Below, in pieces: positions 1 through 8,682 of a stretch of DNA of 64,000 nt (position 1 is its first letter; each line of letters starts with the position of its first letter). The stretch is from an uncultured Flavobacteriaceae bacterium (GTDB lineage Bacteria; Bacteroidota; Bacteroidia; Flavobacteriales; Flavobacteriaceae): assembly GCA_905181615.1 (NCBI GenBank), contig CAJIYH010000004.1:1-64000 (forward strand), given 5' to 3'. Both the position numbers and the translations under genes were made by a program. The notes beneath the pieces were generated by a model. The model did no database searches, was not told where the DNA came from, and worked only from the letters and a program-made list of their open reading frames with translations.

Positions 1-2
1 GT

Positions 3-947
3 CCTTTTCATTTGGAGCCAGAAGGCGATTTGATCTGGCAAATAGGAACAGGTTATTTCGGATGTCGAACCAAAGCGGGTAATTTTTGTCCCGATACTTT
101 TGCTGAAAAAGCAAGCTTAGATTCTGTAAAAATGATAGAAATAAAAATTTCTCAAGGAGCAAAGCCAGGTCATGGAGGAATTTTACCAGCCGCCAAAAAC
201 ACCCCAGAAATTGCCGCTATTCGAGATGTTGAACCTCATACCGATGTACATTCTCCGCCCAGTCATTCTGCTTTTTCAAACCCAGCCGAATTAATTGACT
301 TTATTTCTTTATTACGTGAACGCGCTAACGGTAAACCCATTGGTATAAAACTGTGTGTTGGTAAAAAACAAGAATTTATAGACATCTGTAAAACCATGCT
401 CAAAACAGGTATTACTCCAGACTTTATAACGGTCGATGGAGGTGAAGGAGGAACAGGAGCTGCGCCGGTCGAATTTTCAAATTCTCTTGGAATGCCACTC
501 CGCGATGGACTTGCTTTTGTTCACGATACGCTGGTTGGTTTCGGTCTTAAGGATGAAATAAAATTAATAGCATCGGGTAAAATATTTACAGGATTTCATA
601 TTGCTCGCGCCTTGGCTTTAGGAGCCGATATGGTTAGCTGTGCTCGTGCTATGATGATGGCAATTGGTTGTATTCAAGCCTTAGAGTGTAATACGAATTC
701 TTGTCCGGTTGGAGTTGCTACTCAGGACAAAACTCTGATGAGCGGATTGGATGTGAATGATAAGTCTGTTCGAGTTGCAAATTTTCACAGAAAAACCCTC
801 AAAAGTTTTACGGAATTAATAGCTGCTGCAGGAGTTAACTCTCCCGAAAAGTTAGAACGAAAGCACATTAATCGCCGCATTGGAATGAACCTCATTAAAA
901 AATATGACGAGATTTTCCCTTATACAGAAAAGAATGCTTTGTTGTAA
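3..947 (+). CDS. FMN-binding glutamate synthase-like protein (5' truncated by window)
   Basis: C-terminal part of a glutamate-synthase large-subunit-like protein (Glu_synthase, FMN-binding barrel). The reading frame is open from the first bases of the window, and the track's start at 12 is an internal TTG, so the true start lies upstream. Visible signatures are HLEPEGDLIWQIGTGYFGCR, the substrate/FMN barrel stretch with DGGEGGTGAAP, ALALGADMVSCARAMMMAIG, and the cysteine motif CNTNSCPVGVATQ that in GltB-type enzymes helps bind the 3Fe-4S cluster. Stand-alone members of this family lack the glutaminase and GXGXG domains of full GltB. Whether those domains are present here cannot be seen, so the substrate is uncertain. 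It converges on the GNAT gene with a 17-bp gap. Confidence 0.9.
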   Translation, partial: PFHLEPEGDLIWQIGTGYFGCRTKAGNFCPDTFAEKASLDSVKMIEIKISQGAKPGHGGILPAAKNTPEIAAIRDVEPHTDVHSPPSHSAFSNPAELIDFISLLRERANGKPIGIKLCVGKKQEFIDICKTMLKTGITPDFITVDGGEGGTGAAPVEFSNSLGMPLRDGLAFVHDTLVGFGLKDEIKLIASGKIFTGFHIARALALGADMVSCARAMMMAIGCIQALECNTNSCPVGVATQDKTLMSGLDVNDKSVRVANFHRKTLKSFTELIAAAGVNSPEKLERKHINRRIGMNLIKKYDEIFPYTEKNALL

Positions 948-964
948 AAGCATGTGAGGTAGTT

Positions 965-1648
965 TTAAATGGTTTCTAGCAAACAGAACCCTATTTTACG
1001 TCTGGTTATGAAACCCAATTGCTCATAAAGCTTTATTGCGTTTAGATTCCGCTGGTCTACGTGGAGTATTGGTATTTTGTTATCTGCAAAGATTTTGTCA
1101 GTAGTCCTTTTCAAGAGTTGTTTTGCATAGCCTCTGTTTCTAAAATTGGGATGCGTAACCACTGCACTTACTTCGCAATAAGAATTCATTTGTATGCGTT
1201 CTCCAGAGGCAGCAATTAAATTCCCGTCGGCATAAATTCCAAAGTAAGTTCCCATCTCCGCTGTTTTTTTTCGCATAAATCCAGGCTGCACAAGGTTGAC
1301 TAAATCGAAAAGTTCTTTTTTCTGAAATTCAAATTTTAGTTCTACAATTGATTCTTTGATTTCTACTTCAAGTGGCTTGTAACTAATCATCTGATGTCCA
1401 TTCAGCTGGATTATTACTTTTGTGTTCTTACTTATTTTTGGTGGTCCGCCAACCATATAAAAACTAGTAGTAAGCTTACTATATTGATCTATTGCCAAAG
1501 GTTCATTAGATACTGCTCCAACTCCGCCAAAAGGACTGTATTCTGGTTTATAAAACTTACAACCATTAAATTCAACTGCATATTCCTTATGGGTCTCGCT
1601 TAGTGCGTACCATATGGGATTGTCTAATTTAAATTCTTCCTTAATCAT
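965..1648 (-). CDS. GNAT-family N-acetyltransferase
   Basis: A 227-residue protein whose C-terminal third (about 150-222) is a GNAT acetyltransferase core. SAVVTHPNFRNRGYAKQLL matches the acetyl-CoA-binding motif A (R/Q-x-x-G-x-G/A), followed by HVDQRNLNAIKLYEQLGF, the usual N-x-x-A-x-x-L-Y-x-x-x-G-F ending. The N-terminal 140 residues are not recognisable and may be a degenerate second GNAT lobe, as in FR47-like proteins. The acceptor substrate cannot be predicted. It lies just downstream of htpG on the same strand, separated by a clear terminator, so it is probably transcribed separately. The track ORF at 1394-1603 on the other strand is a shadow. Confidence 0.85.
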   Translation of the reverse strand: MIKEEFKLDNPIWYALSETHKEYAVEFNGCKFYKPEYSPFGGVGAVSNEPLAIDQYSKLTTSFYMVGGPPKISKNTKVIIQLNGHQMISYKPLEVEIKESIVELKFEFQKKELFDLVNLVQPGFMRKKTAEMGTYFGIYADGNLIAASGERIQMNSYCEVSAVVTHPNFRNRGYAKQLLKRTTDKIFADNKIPILHVDQRNLNAIKLYEQLGFITRRKIGFCLLETI

Positions 1649-1689
1649 CAGCTTTGGGGTATAATGAATGTTGCTAAGTTAAAAGAGTT

Positions 1690-1724
1690 TTAAAAAAAAG
1701 GCTGTCTTTTAAAAACAGCCTTTA
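1690..1724 (-). terminator. Rho-independent terminator of htpG
   Basis: Read on the minus strand, AAAGGCTGT pairs with ACAGCCTTT across a short A/T loop and is followed by a run of eight T. It sits about 10 bp after the htpG stop codon and before the GNAT gene, so it most likely ends the htpG transcript. The T tract is on the minus-strand side only, so termination should mainly affect htpG. Confidence 0.85.
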
Positions 1725-1733
1725 GAATAAAGT

Positions 1734-3617
1734 TTATTTAATTAAGTCAACACTTCGGACAATGAACTGGGTGAGTTCTTCCCCTTTTAGAAGGTTTTGA
1801 GATAATCGAGCCAAATCTAATGTCTGTTGAATTAGCCGTTCTCTCTTCTTTTCGGTTTTTGTGTTTAAAATTTGACTAACAAGCGGGTGGTTGGTGTTAA
1901 CTACCAGGGTGTGCATTTCCGGGAAATTCCCAAACATACTACCTGCACCTCCAGTTTGCTGCATCTCTTTCATTCTTCGCATAAACTCAGGCTGAGTTAA
2001 TACGAAAGGAAGTTGAGAGCTGCTAAGCGCTTCTAATTGAATGGTGTATTTTTCTTTTGGAACTACCGCTTCGATCAAAGGAGTTAGTGTTTCTTTTTCT
2101 TGATCAGATAATTTAGAAACTGTTACTTCATCTTTTTTGATGAGGTTTTCAATTGCATCACCATCTACCCTGGCAAAAGAAAGTTTATCGTTGGCACCTT
2201 CTAGTTTTTGAATCAAGTGAGGGACAATAGGAGAATCTAAGAGCAATACTTGATATCCTTTTTCTTTTGCAGCTTCAATATAGGAGTGTTGCTCGTCTTG
2301 ATTTGAAGCATAAAGAATAACGAGTTTATCGTCTTTGTCTGTTTGTAAATCTTTGACAGCTTCTTTAAGTTCATCGAAAGTAAAGTAATTTCCGTCTACT
2401 GTTGGGTAAAGAGCAAATTTGTCAGACTTTTCAAAGAACTTATCTTCAGAAAGCATTCCATATTCTATAACAACTTTAATATCATTCCACTTTTGCTCAA
2501 AAGCAGCTCTATCTTTCTTGAAAAGACTGGCTAGTTTATCAGCAACTTTTCGAGTAATGTAATTGCTTATTTTTTTGACAGCACCATCTGCTTGAAGGTA
2601 ACTTCTAGAAACGTTAAGAGGAATGTCTGGAGAATCAATTACTCCACGTAACATGGTTAAAAATTCCGGCACAATTCCTTCTACATTATCCGTTACAAAT
2701 ACTTGGTTTTGGTACAGTTGAATTCGGTCTTTCTGAATACTGAGGTCGTTACTCAGCTTTGGAAAGTATAAAATCCCGGTTAAGTTAAACGGGTAGTCTA
2801 CATTTAAGTGGATATTAAACAAGGGTTCTTCAAACTGCATTGGGTACAATTCACGATAAAATGAATTGTAATCGTCTTCTTTTAAATCTGCAGGAAGTTG
2901 TGTCCATGCAGGATTTGGATTATTGACAATATTGTCAACGGTTACTTTTTCAGCTTCTGTACCTTCGACAGCTCCTTCTGGAATAGGAAGACTTTCTTCT
3001 TTTGTTCCGAACTTAATTGCAACAGGCATGAACTTATTGTACTTGGTAAGTAATTCTGTTATTTTAGAATTTTCTAAAAATTCAACAGAATCTTCAGCGA
3101 TGTGAAGAATGATTTCAGTTCCACGTTCTGTTTTGTCATGGGGGACTAAAGTGAATTCTGGTGAACCGTCACAACTCCAATGAGCAGCAGGTTCGTCTTT
3201 AAATGATTTAGTAATCAATTCTACTTTCTCGGCAACCATAAAGGCAGAATAGAACCCTAAACCAAAATGTCCGATTATACCACTATCTGCAGCGCTGTCT
3301 TTGTATTGTTCCAAAAATTCTTCGGCACCAGAAAAGGCAACTTGATTGATGTATTTTTCAACTTCTTCCGAAGTCATTCCAATTCCTTGGTCAATGATAT
3401 GAAGCGTTTTGTTCTCCTTATCTAACTTAATTTCAATTATCGGATCTCCAACTTCTCCGGTCGGCTCTCCTAAATTGCTTAGATGCTTTAGTTTAAGAGT
3501 TGCATCGGTTGCATTGGATATTAATTCACGTAAAAATATTTCGTGATCACTGTATAAAAATTTCTTGATGAGTGGGAATATATTCTCAACAGAAACATTG
3601 ATTTTACCTTTTGACAT
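1734..3617 (-). CDS. htpG: Chaperone protein HtpG (Hsp90)
   Basis: Bacterial Hsp90, an ATP-dependent cytosolic chaperone that remodels late-folding client proteins as a homodimer. The 627-residue length matches the usual 620-630. The N-terminal GHKL ATPase is clear: ELISNATDA (Mg-coordinating Asn near residue 35), IIDQGIGMT (DxGxG ATP-binding motif near 94-100) and GHFGLGFYSAF (ATP lid). The middle domain has the conserved catalytic-loop stretch NVSRSYLQ, and the C-terminal third is the dimerisation domain. It is a single-gene unit with its own promoter and terminator. Its upstream region shares a long motif with the hsp20 gene of this window (see the element at 3642-3683), so I infer heat-shock control. 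Nothing looks truncated. Confidence 0.98.
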   Translation of the reverse strand: MSKGKINVSVENIFPLIKKFLYSDHEIFLRELISNATDATLKLKHLSNLGEPTGEVGDPIIEIKLDKENKTLHIIDQGIGMTSEEVEKYINQVAFSGAEEFLEQYKDSAADSGIIGHFGLGFYSAFMVAEKVELITKSFKDEPAAHWSCDGSPEFTLVPHDKTERGTEIILHIAEDSVEFLENSKITELLTKYNKFMPVAIKFGTKEESLPIPEGAVEGTEAEKVTVDNIVNNPNPAWTQLPADLKEDDYNSFYRELYPMQFEEPLFNIHLNVDYPFNLTGILYFPKLSNDLSIQKDRIQLYQNQVFVTDNVEGIVPEFLTMLRGVIDSPDIPLNVSRSYLQADGAVKKISNYITRKVADKLASLFKKDRAAFEQKWNDIKVVIEYGMLSEDKFFEKSDKFALYPTVDGNYFTFDELKEAVKDLQTDKDDKLVILYASNQDEQHSYIEAAKEKGYQVLLLDSPIVPHLIQKLEGANDKLSFARVDGDAIENLIKKDEVTVSKLSDQEKETLTPLIEAVVPKEKYTIQLEALSSSQLPFVLTQPEFMRRMKEMQQTGGAGSMFGNFPEMHTLVVNTNHPLVSQILNTKTEKKRERLIQQTLDLARLSQNLLKGEELTQFIVRSVDLIK

Positions 3618-3641
3618 AATTATAATTTTTAAAAACTACTG

Positions 3642-3683
3642 TTCAAAAAAAATACCACAATGCTTACGCTGACAAATTGACAT
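3642..3683 (-). promoter_or_regulatory. Candidate heat-shock promoter element upstream of htpG
   Basis: On the minus strand, TGTCAATTTGTC is followed by 12 nt and then GTGGTATTTTTTTTGAA, ending 24 nt before the htpG ATG. The hsp20 gene has TGACATTATGTC, again 12 nt, then GTGGTATTTTATTTGAA. The TTTG inside ATTTGTC and the TATTTTTT are 18 nt apart, which matches -33/-7 spacing, so the element overlays the core promoter. Shared sequence and spacing are seen directly; a heat-shock role is inferred from the two genes it precedes. Confidence 0.65.
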
Positions 3684-3725
3684 TTTATTTTGTTTAATTT
3701 TTAATCAAAAAAGATAAACATATTG

Positions 3726-3733
3726 TATTTTTG
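3726..3733 (+). promoter_or_regulatory. Bacteroidota -7 box of the TetR-like gene
   Basis: TATTTTTG matches TAnnTTTG exactly and lies 18 nt before the ATG at 3752. No convincing TTTG is at the right distance upstream, so only the -7 part is supported. Confidence 0.55.
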
Positions 3734-3751
3734 CTGTAAATATATGATATT

Positions 3752-4402
3752 ATGGCTGCAACGAAAACTTCAAAATCCCCTGAAATCCTATCTATTTTCA
3801 TGGATAGTGTATTGGAACATGAAAAATTTCCACTCTCGGTTTACAAGTTTTGTAAGACGAATGAAATTGACGAGCAAGATTTTTATAAATCCTACGCATC
3901 TTTAGACACCATAAAATACCATGTTTGGCAGGTTTTTTTCGATAATACAATGGGTTTGTTACATAAAAACAAGCAATATGATTCTATGGACAGAAAGGAT
4001 CGTTTACTTACATTCTATTTTACTTTTTTTGAAGTCCTTTTATTGAACCGTAGTTATGTTTTATTTGCCCTTGAGGGGAATGAAAGCCGAATGACTAAAA
4101 TTGGACAGTTAAAAAAATTAAGAATTAGTTTTAAAAGCTTCGCTTCTGAATTGATAGAAGAAGGTAACGACAACAAAACGTTAAGCCTTGCTAAGCATCC
4201 CGTTGGATTGTTTTCTGAAGCATCTTGGGCTCAGTTACTTTTTTTTCTTAAATTTTGGTTAGATGATACCTCTCCAAATTTTGAAAAAACGGATGCCGCA
4301 ATAGAGAAGTCAATTAATGTCGCTTTTGATGTTTTTGATAACACGCAATTGGACGCAATATTTGATTTAGGTAAGTTTTTATGGAAAGAAAAATTCATTT
4401 AA
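3752..4402 (+). CDS. TetR-family transcriptional regulator-like protein
   Basis: A 216-residue, largely helical protein. The first about 60 residues fit a TetR-type three-helix DNA-binding domain: a helix with SPEILSIFMDSVLEHEKFPL, a helix-turn-helix-like LSVYKFCKTNEIDEQDFYK, then YASLDTIKYHVW, which resembles the Y/F-hF-x-x-K-x-x-L region. The rest is an all-helical ligand or partner domain with many aromatic residues. The HTH is divergent, and Bacteroidota proteins of this kind are usually annotated only by the TetR C-terminal domain. It is followed after 4 bp by an ABC1 kinase gene, so the two are almost certainly co-transcribed and probably act together. The start at 3752 has a TAnnTTTG box 18 nt upstream. 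The overlapping track ORF at 3723 is out of frame and rejected. Confidence 0.7.
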   Translation: MAATKTSKSPEILSIFMDSVLEHEKFPLSVYKFCKTNEIDEQDFYKSYASLDTIKYHVWQVFFDNTMGLLHKNKQYDSMDRKDRLLTFYFTFFEVLLLNRSYVLFALEGNESRMTKIGQLKKLRISFKSFASELIEEGNDNKTLSLAKHPVGLFSEASWAQLLFFLKFWLDDTSPNFEKTDAAIEKSINVAFDVFDNTQLDAIFDLGKFLWKEKFI

Positions 4403-4406
4403 TTAA

Positions 4407-5714
4407 TTGAAAACATTAGACTATATACCAACAGGGAAACTGGAGCGTGCTGGAAAATTAGTTTCAACTGGTGTTAAAATCGGAGGAAACTATCTTAAGT
4501 ATATTGGCGAAAAAATCACTAATCCTGATGAAGCCAAAGAAAACTTTGATCAAAACAACGCCGAAGATATATACGACGGACTAAAGAGTCTGAAAGGAAG
4601 TGCACTGAAGGTTGCTCAAATGTTGAGTATGGAAAAGAACATACTTCCTGGTGCATATGTAGACAAATTTAGCTTGGCTCAATTTTCTGTTCCTCCCTTA
4701 TCAGGTCCATTAGTTCGAAAAACTTTCAATCAGTACCTTGGAAGTTATCCTGAAGAAATTTTTGATGATTTTACTTTCGAATCTATTAATGCGGCAAGTA
4801 TAGGTCAGGTTCATAAAGCAACAAAAGGTGAATTGAAACTTGCTGTTAAAATTCAATATCCTGGAGTTGCAAACAGTATCAGTTCAGATTTAGCCTTAGT
4901 AAAGCCAGTAGCAACTCGCTTATTTAACCTTAAAGGAAAAGATTCTGAAAAATATTTTAAAGAAGTTGAAAGCAAACTTCTCGAAGAAACAGATTATACA
5001 CTAGAATTAAAACAAAGTAGGGAGATAACAGAAGCTTGTTCACTAATTCCAAATCTAAAGTTCCCTACTTATTATGCAGATTTATCCTGTGATAAAATAC
5101 TAACCATGGACTGGATGGAGGGTATACACTTGTCAGAATATACTGCTCAAGGTATGGACAACAGGGAAGCTAATGTTGTAGGTCAAACCCTTTGGGATTT
5201 TTATATGTATCAAATGCATGTTCTAAAACGTGTGCATGCCGACCCCCATCCAGGTAATTTTTTGGTTGACGATTCAGGAGCTTTAGTTGCAATTGATTTT
5301 GGCTGTATTAAAGACGTGCCAGAAGATTTTTATGTTCCTTATTTTGAGTTAGCTACTTCAGAAGCGATGCAAGACCGTTCTTTTTTTATCGATAAAATAA
5401 CCACTCTTGAAATTCTAAGACCAGATGATTCGGAAGAAGACAGTGCTTATATTACTGATCTATTTCATGAATTGCTTGGTGTTTTAACCTTTCCATTTCA
5501 TAACGATACATTTGATTTTTCAGATGAACTCTTTTGGGTTAAAGTAGCCCATATGAGCGAACGCCTTTCTCAGGATGATAAATTAAAAAAATTAAATGGA
5601 AACAGAGGGTCTAAACATTTTCTTTATATAAACCGCACATTTTTTGGTCTCTATAATTTACTTCACGACCTTAAAGCAGATATCGTTGTAAATAATTACA
5701 AAAAGTTCATCTAA
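4407..5714 (+). CDS. ABC1/UbiB-family atypical kinase (AarF-like)
   Basis: A 435-residue member of the ABC1/ADCK/UbiB family, atypical kinases or ATPases linked to isoprenoid-lipid (quinone) metabolism. In order, I see a KxGQ-type N-terminal motif in the form ALKVAQMLS (Gly replaced by Ala), the alanine-rich loop NAASIGQVHKA that replaces the glycine loop, the catalytic loop HADPHPGNFLV and the metal-binding AIDFGCIKD. No membrane segment is evident at the C terminus, unlike E. coli UbiB. The start is TTG at 4407, four bases after the regulator's stop; no in-frame ATG precedes the conserved N terminus. Operon with the TetR-like gene is very likely. Its specific substrate is unknown. Confidence 0.92.
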   Translation: MKTLDYIPTGKLERAGKLVSTGVKIGGNYLKYIGEKITNPDEAKENFDQNNAEDIYDGLKSLKGSALKVAQMLSMEKNILPGAYVDKFSLAQFSVPPLSGPLVRKTFNQYLGSYPEEIFDDFTFESINAASIGQVHKATKGELKLAVKIQYPGVANSISSDLALVKPVATRLFNLKGKDSEKYFKEVESKLLEETDYTLELKQSREITEACSLIPNLKFPTYYADLSCDKILTMDWMEGIHLSEYTAQGMDNREANVVGQTLWDFYMYQMHVLKRVHADPHPGNFLVDDSGALVAIDFGCIKDVPEDFYVPYFELATSEAMQDRSFFIDKITTLEILRPDDSEEDSAYITDLFHELLGVLTFPFHNDTFDFSDELFWVKVAHMSERLSQDDKLKKLNGNRGSKHFLYINRTFFGLYNLLHDLKADIVVNNYKKFI

Positions 5715-5764
5715 ATCTTTTGTAGTACATTGTATTATTTATTATTTAAATTACTATTTAACTT

Positions 5765-6772
5765 ATGTATAATTCAAGAATTGTTGGCTTAGGAAAATAC
5801 CTCCCTGAAAATGTTGTGACCAATGCTGATCTGTCTAAAATGATCGACACATCTGATGAGTGGATCACCGAACGTACTGGAATTAAAGAGCGCCGACACA
5901 TCAAAAAAGGGGATGGCAATACTACAGCGACAATGGCATTGAAAGCAACTAAGATTGCTTTGGAACGTGCTAATATGGCAGCCGAGGATTTGGATTTAAT
6001 ACTTTTCGCAACACTAAGCCCAGACTATTATTTCCCTGGATCAGGTGTAGTTCTTCAAGACTTGCTTGGAATACCTGCATGTCCAGCTATGGATATTCGA
6101 AATCAATGTAGTGGATTTATCTATGCATTATCTACTGCGGATCAGTTTATAAAAACGGGGATGTATAAAAACGTCTTGGTGGTGGGTGCAGAAAATCATT
6201 CGGGTGGTTTGGATATGACTTCAAGAGGACGAGGGGTCTCTGTTATTTTTGGAGATGGAGCTGGTGCAGCAATACTAAAACGCGAAACTAATATAGAAAT
6301 AGGAATACTTTCTTCTCACATATATTCAGAAGGATCTCATGCTGAAGAACTTTCATTGATTGGACCGAGTACCAATCGTTGGGTTCCTGAAATAATTGCA
6401 GCAAACGATCCCGAAGACTTAAGCTATTATCCGTATATGAATGGACAAGTTGTTTTTAAACATGCAGTAGTTCGTTTTTCAGAAGTAATTAACGAAGGCT
6501 TACAAAAAAATAATTGGTTAGCAAGTGATATTGATATGCTGGTTCCGCATCAAGCAAACCTCAGAATCTCTCAATTCATTCAAAAGAAATTTGGACTCAA
6601 TGATGATCAGGTTTATAATAACATCATGCGATACGGAAACACGACTGCAGCATCAATTCCGATTGCTTTGACAGAAGCTTGGGAAGAAGGAAAAGTAAAA
6701 GAAGGTTCTAAGGTGGTTTTGGCTGCTTTTGGAAGTGGATTTACTTGGGGTAGCTCTATAATAGTTTGGTAA
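5765..6772 (+). CDS. 3-oxoacyl-ACP synthase III (FabH-type ketosynthase)
   Basis: A 335-residue beta-ketoacyl-ACP synthase III, which starts fatty-acid chains by condensing an acyl-CoA with malonyl-ACP. The catalytic triad is visible: Cys115 in NQCSGF, His262 in PHQANLR and Asn292 in GNTTAAS. The N terminus (IVGLGKYLPENVVTNADL) and DEWITERTGI are typical. There is no plsX or rpmF neighbour, as seen around the main fabH of many Bacteroidota. The region around residues 185-225 is longer than in E. coli FabH. It may therefore be a second, specialised KAS III, so I leave the symbol empty. A CoA-binding protein follows after 2 bp, consistent with an acyl-CoA-related unit. Confidence 0.9.
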   Translation: MYNSRIVGLGKYLPENVVTNADLSKMIDTSDEWITERTGIKERRHIKKGDGNTTATMALKATKIALERANMAAEDLDLILFATLSPDYYFPGSGVVLQDLLGIPACPAMDIRNQCSGFIYALSTADQFIKTGMYKNVLVVGAENHSGGLDMTSRGRGVSVIFGDGAGAAILKRETNIEIGILSSHIYSEGSHAEELSLIGPSTNRWVPEIIAANDPEDLSYYPYMNGQVVFKHAVVRFSEVINEGLQKNNWLASDIDMLVPHQANLRISQFIQKKFGLNDDQVYNNIMRYGNTTAASIPIALTEAWEEGKVKEGSKVVLAAFGSGFTWGSSIIVW

Positions 6773-6774
6773 CT

Positions 6775-7155
6775 ATGAATAACTCCCAAAAAGCAACACT
6801 GATTATCGGAGCTTCTTCTAACGAGGAACGCTATTCTTATAAAGCGTTTTATAAGCTAAAAGAATCAAATCATAAGGTTTATGCTCTTGGATTTAGAGAA
6901 GGAATGTTATCCGATACTCAGATTTATACTTACCATCAAGCAACTTGGACAGATGTTGATACAGTAACACTTTATTTAGGCGCTACAAGGCAAGAGCCTT
7001 ACTTTGAATATCTTGTAAAATTAAACCCAAGGCGCGTTATTTTTAATCCGGGAACAGAGAACGAAGAGTTTGAGAATCGTTTAAAAGAAGCGGGAATTCA
7101 AACAGAACAAGCGTGTACTTTAGTGCTTCTTGCTACGAATCAATACCAGTCCTAA
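6775..7155 (+). CDS. CoA-binding domain protein
   Basis: A 126-residue protein with a CoA_binding_2 Rossmann-like fold. The signature is [21 protein letters not shown], then a second strand HKVYALGF, and the late [20 protein letters not shown] and ACTLVLL segments typical of YccU-like proteins. Its biochemical role is unknown. The track begins at an upstream TTG that overlaps the fabH-type stop; ATG at 6775 is 2 bp after that stop and is the better start. The 3' end overlaps the convergent symporter gene by 36 bp. Confidence 0.88.
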   Translation: MNNSQKATLIIGASSNEERYSYKAFYKLKESNHKVYALGFREGMLSDTQIYTYHQATWTDVDTVTLYLGATRQEPYFEYLVKLNPRRVIFNPGTENEEFENRLKEAGIQTEQACTLVLLATNQYQS

Positions 7156-8586
7156 GAACGTAAATAGTCCGTTCAAAGGCAGTAATTCATACCCAATCAC
7201 ATATCCTCCTAAAGCCTCAGAATCGACACTGCCTAGCAAGCTAGTTAGACCAACAGAAGCGAAGACCACAAACCAAACATAGCGATCCTTGATTTTATAT
7301 TTTGTGAATATTCCAAAGGCAAATAGCCCTAACAAAGGCCCGTAAGTATAACCGGCAACTGTTAGCAGACTATCAATTACATTTTGATCTAAGATATATT
7401 TAAAAGCTATCACAACCAGAATAAGCAGTATGCTCATCCCAATATGGATTTTCTTTCTAAGAATTTTCTGTTTATTAATTTCTTGATTATTTATGTTTAA
7501 AAAATCAACACAAAAAGAAGTTGTGAGTGAGGTAAGTGCACTGTCTGCACTACTATATGCTGCAGCAATTAAACCTAATATAAAAGTGATTCCAACACCC
7601 AGTCCTAATTTGCCATTCAATACAATCTCAGGGAACAATAGATCTGTTTTTGGTTTTTCATCCAGAAGCGGAATTGAGATTCCTTCTCTTTCAGCATATA
7701 TATAAAGTAGTGCTCCGAGTAGCATAAAAAGTCCAGTAACAACGACCAATACTAAGCTAAAAACAACCATATTTTTCTGAGCTTCTTTAAGGTTGCGACA
7801 GCTCAAGTTTTTTTGCATCATATCTTGATCCAATCCTGTCATACAGATGGTAATGAACATACCGCCAATAAAGGATTTAAGAAAATGATTTTTAGCTAAT
7901 AGAGAGTCGGTTACTAGTACTGAATTGTATTGCTCAAATTCTTCCGACTTTAAGAAATCCATCATACTCCAACCCAATTCTTGATTGATGTATATGATTG
8001 ACAAGAATACCGCCAAAATCATTAAAGTGGTCTGAAGTGTATCTGTCCAAACTATGGTTTTAATTCCACCTCTCTGAGTATATACCCATATTAAAACAAC
8101 CGATAGTATTACGGTAACTTCAAAGGGAACATTCCAAGAGTCGAAAATAAACTGTTGCAAAACAATAGCCACTAAAAATAAACGGAAAGAAGCTCCTAAA
8201 ACTCTAGATATGAAAAAGAACAAAGCTCCTGCCTGATGACTATTCTTTCCAAACCTTGTATTTAAATATTCATAAATTGAGGTTACATGATTTTTATAAT
8301 AAACTGGCAGTAGAACATAGGCTACAACAAAATAACCCACCAGATAGCCCAAGACGACTTGGAAGTAACTGAATTGAGATTCTTCAACCCAACCTGGAAC
8401 AGAAATAAAAGTTACCCCAGAAAGAGAAGCACCAACCATTCCGAAGGCAACTAAATACCAGGAGGAATTTCGATTTGCTGTAAAAAACTCTTGATTTGAA
8501 TCTTCTTTACTGGTAAAATAAGAAATCAACATTAACACTGCAAAATAGCAGATGATAAGGGTCAGGATAAATAAGGGTGTTATCAT
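7120..8586 (-). CDS. Sodium:solute symporter (SSS family)
   Basis: An integral membrane protein of 488 residues with about 13 predicted hydrophobic helices. It opens with an N-terminal helix ([21 protein letters not shown]) and carries SSS-family features such as [31 protein letters not shown] and [21 protein letters not shown], the conserved Na2-site region of LeuT-fold symporters. The class uses the sodium gradient to import sugars, amino acids, iodide, sialic acid and similar solutes; the substrate here cannot be read from sequence. The C terminus is encoded antisense to the last 36 bp of the CoA-binding gene. It stands alone and is divergent from recR. Confidence 0.93.
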   Translation of the reverse strand: MITPLFILTLIICYFAVLMLISYFTSKEDSNQEFFTANRNSSWYLVAFGMVGASLSGVTFISVPGWVEESQFSYFQVVLGYLVGYFVVAYVLLPVYYKNHVTSIYEYLNTRFGKNSHQAGALFFFISRVLGASFRLFLVAIVLQQFIFDSWNVPFEVTVILSVVLIWVYTQRGGIKTIVWTDTLQTTLMILAVFLSIIYINQELGWSMMDFLKSEEFEQYNSVLVTDSLLAKNHFLKSFIGGMFITICMTGLDQDMMQKNLSCRNLKEAQKNMVVFSLVLVVVTGLFMLLGALLYIYAEREGISIPLLDEKPKTDLLFPEIVLNGKLGLGVGITFILGLIAAAYSSADSALTSLTTSFCVDFLNINNQEINKQKILRKKIHIGMSILLILVVIAFKYILDQNVIDSLLTVAGYTYGPLLGLFAFGIFTKYKIKDRYVWFVVFASVGLTSLLGSVDSEALGGYVIGYELLPLNGLFTFLGLVLIRSKKH

Positions 8587-8669
8587 ATTGGGCTAAAGGT
8601 ATAAAAGAAAATTTAATCAAACTTTTCAATGATTTACTCTGATTTAGTAAACACAAATGATTTATTCTG

Positions 8670-8677
8670 TATTTTTG
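8670..8677 (+). promoter_or_regulatory. -7 box of recR, 5 nt before the start codon
   Basis: TATTTTTG is an exact TAnnTTTG and ends at 8677, with the recR ATG at 8683. Transcription should begin at or within a few bases of the ATG, so the mRNA is probably leaderless. No good -33 TTTG is visible. Confidence 0.6.
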
Positions 8678-8682
8678 TATTC

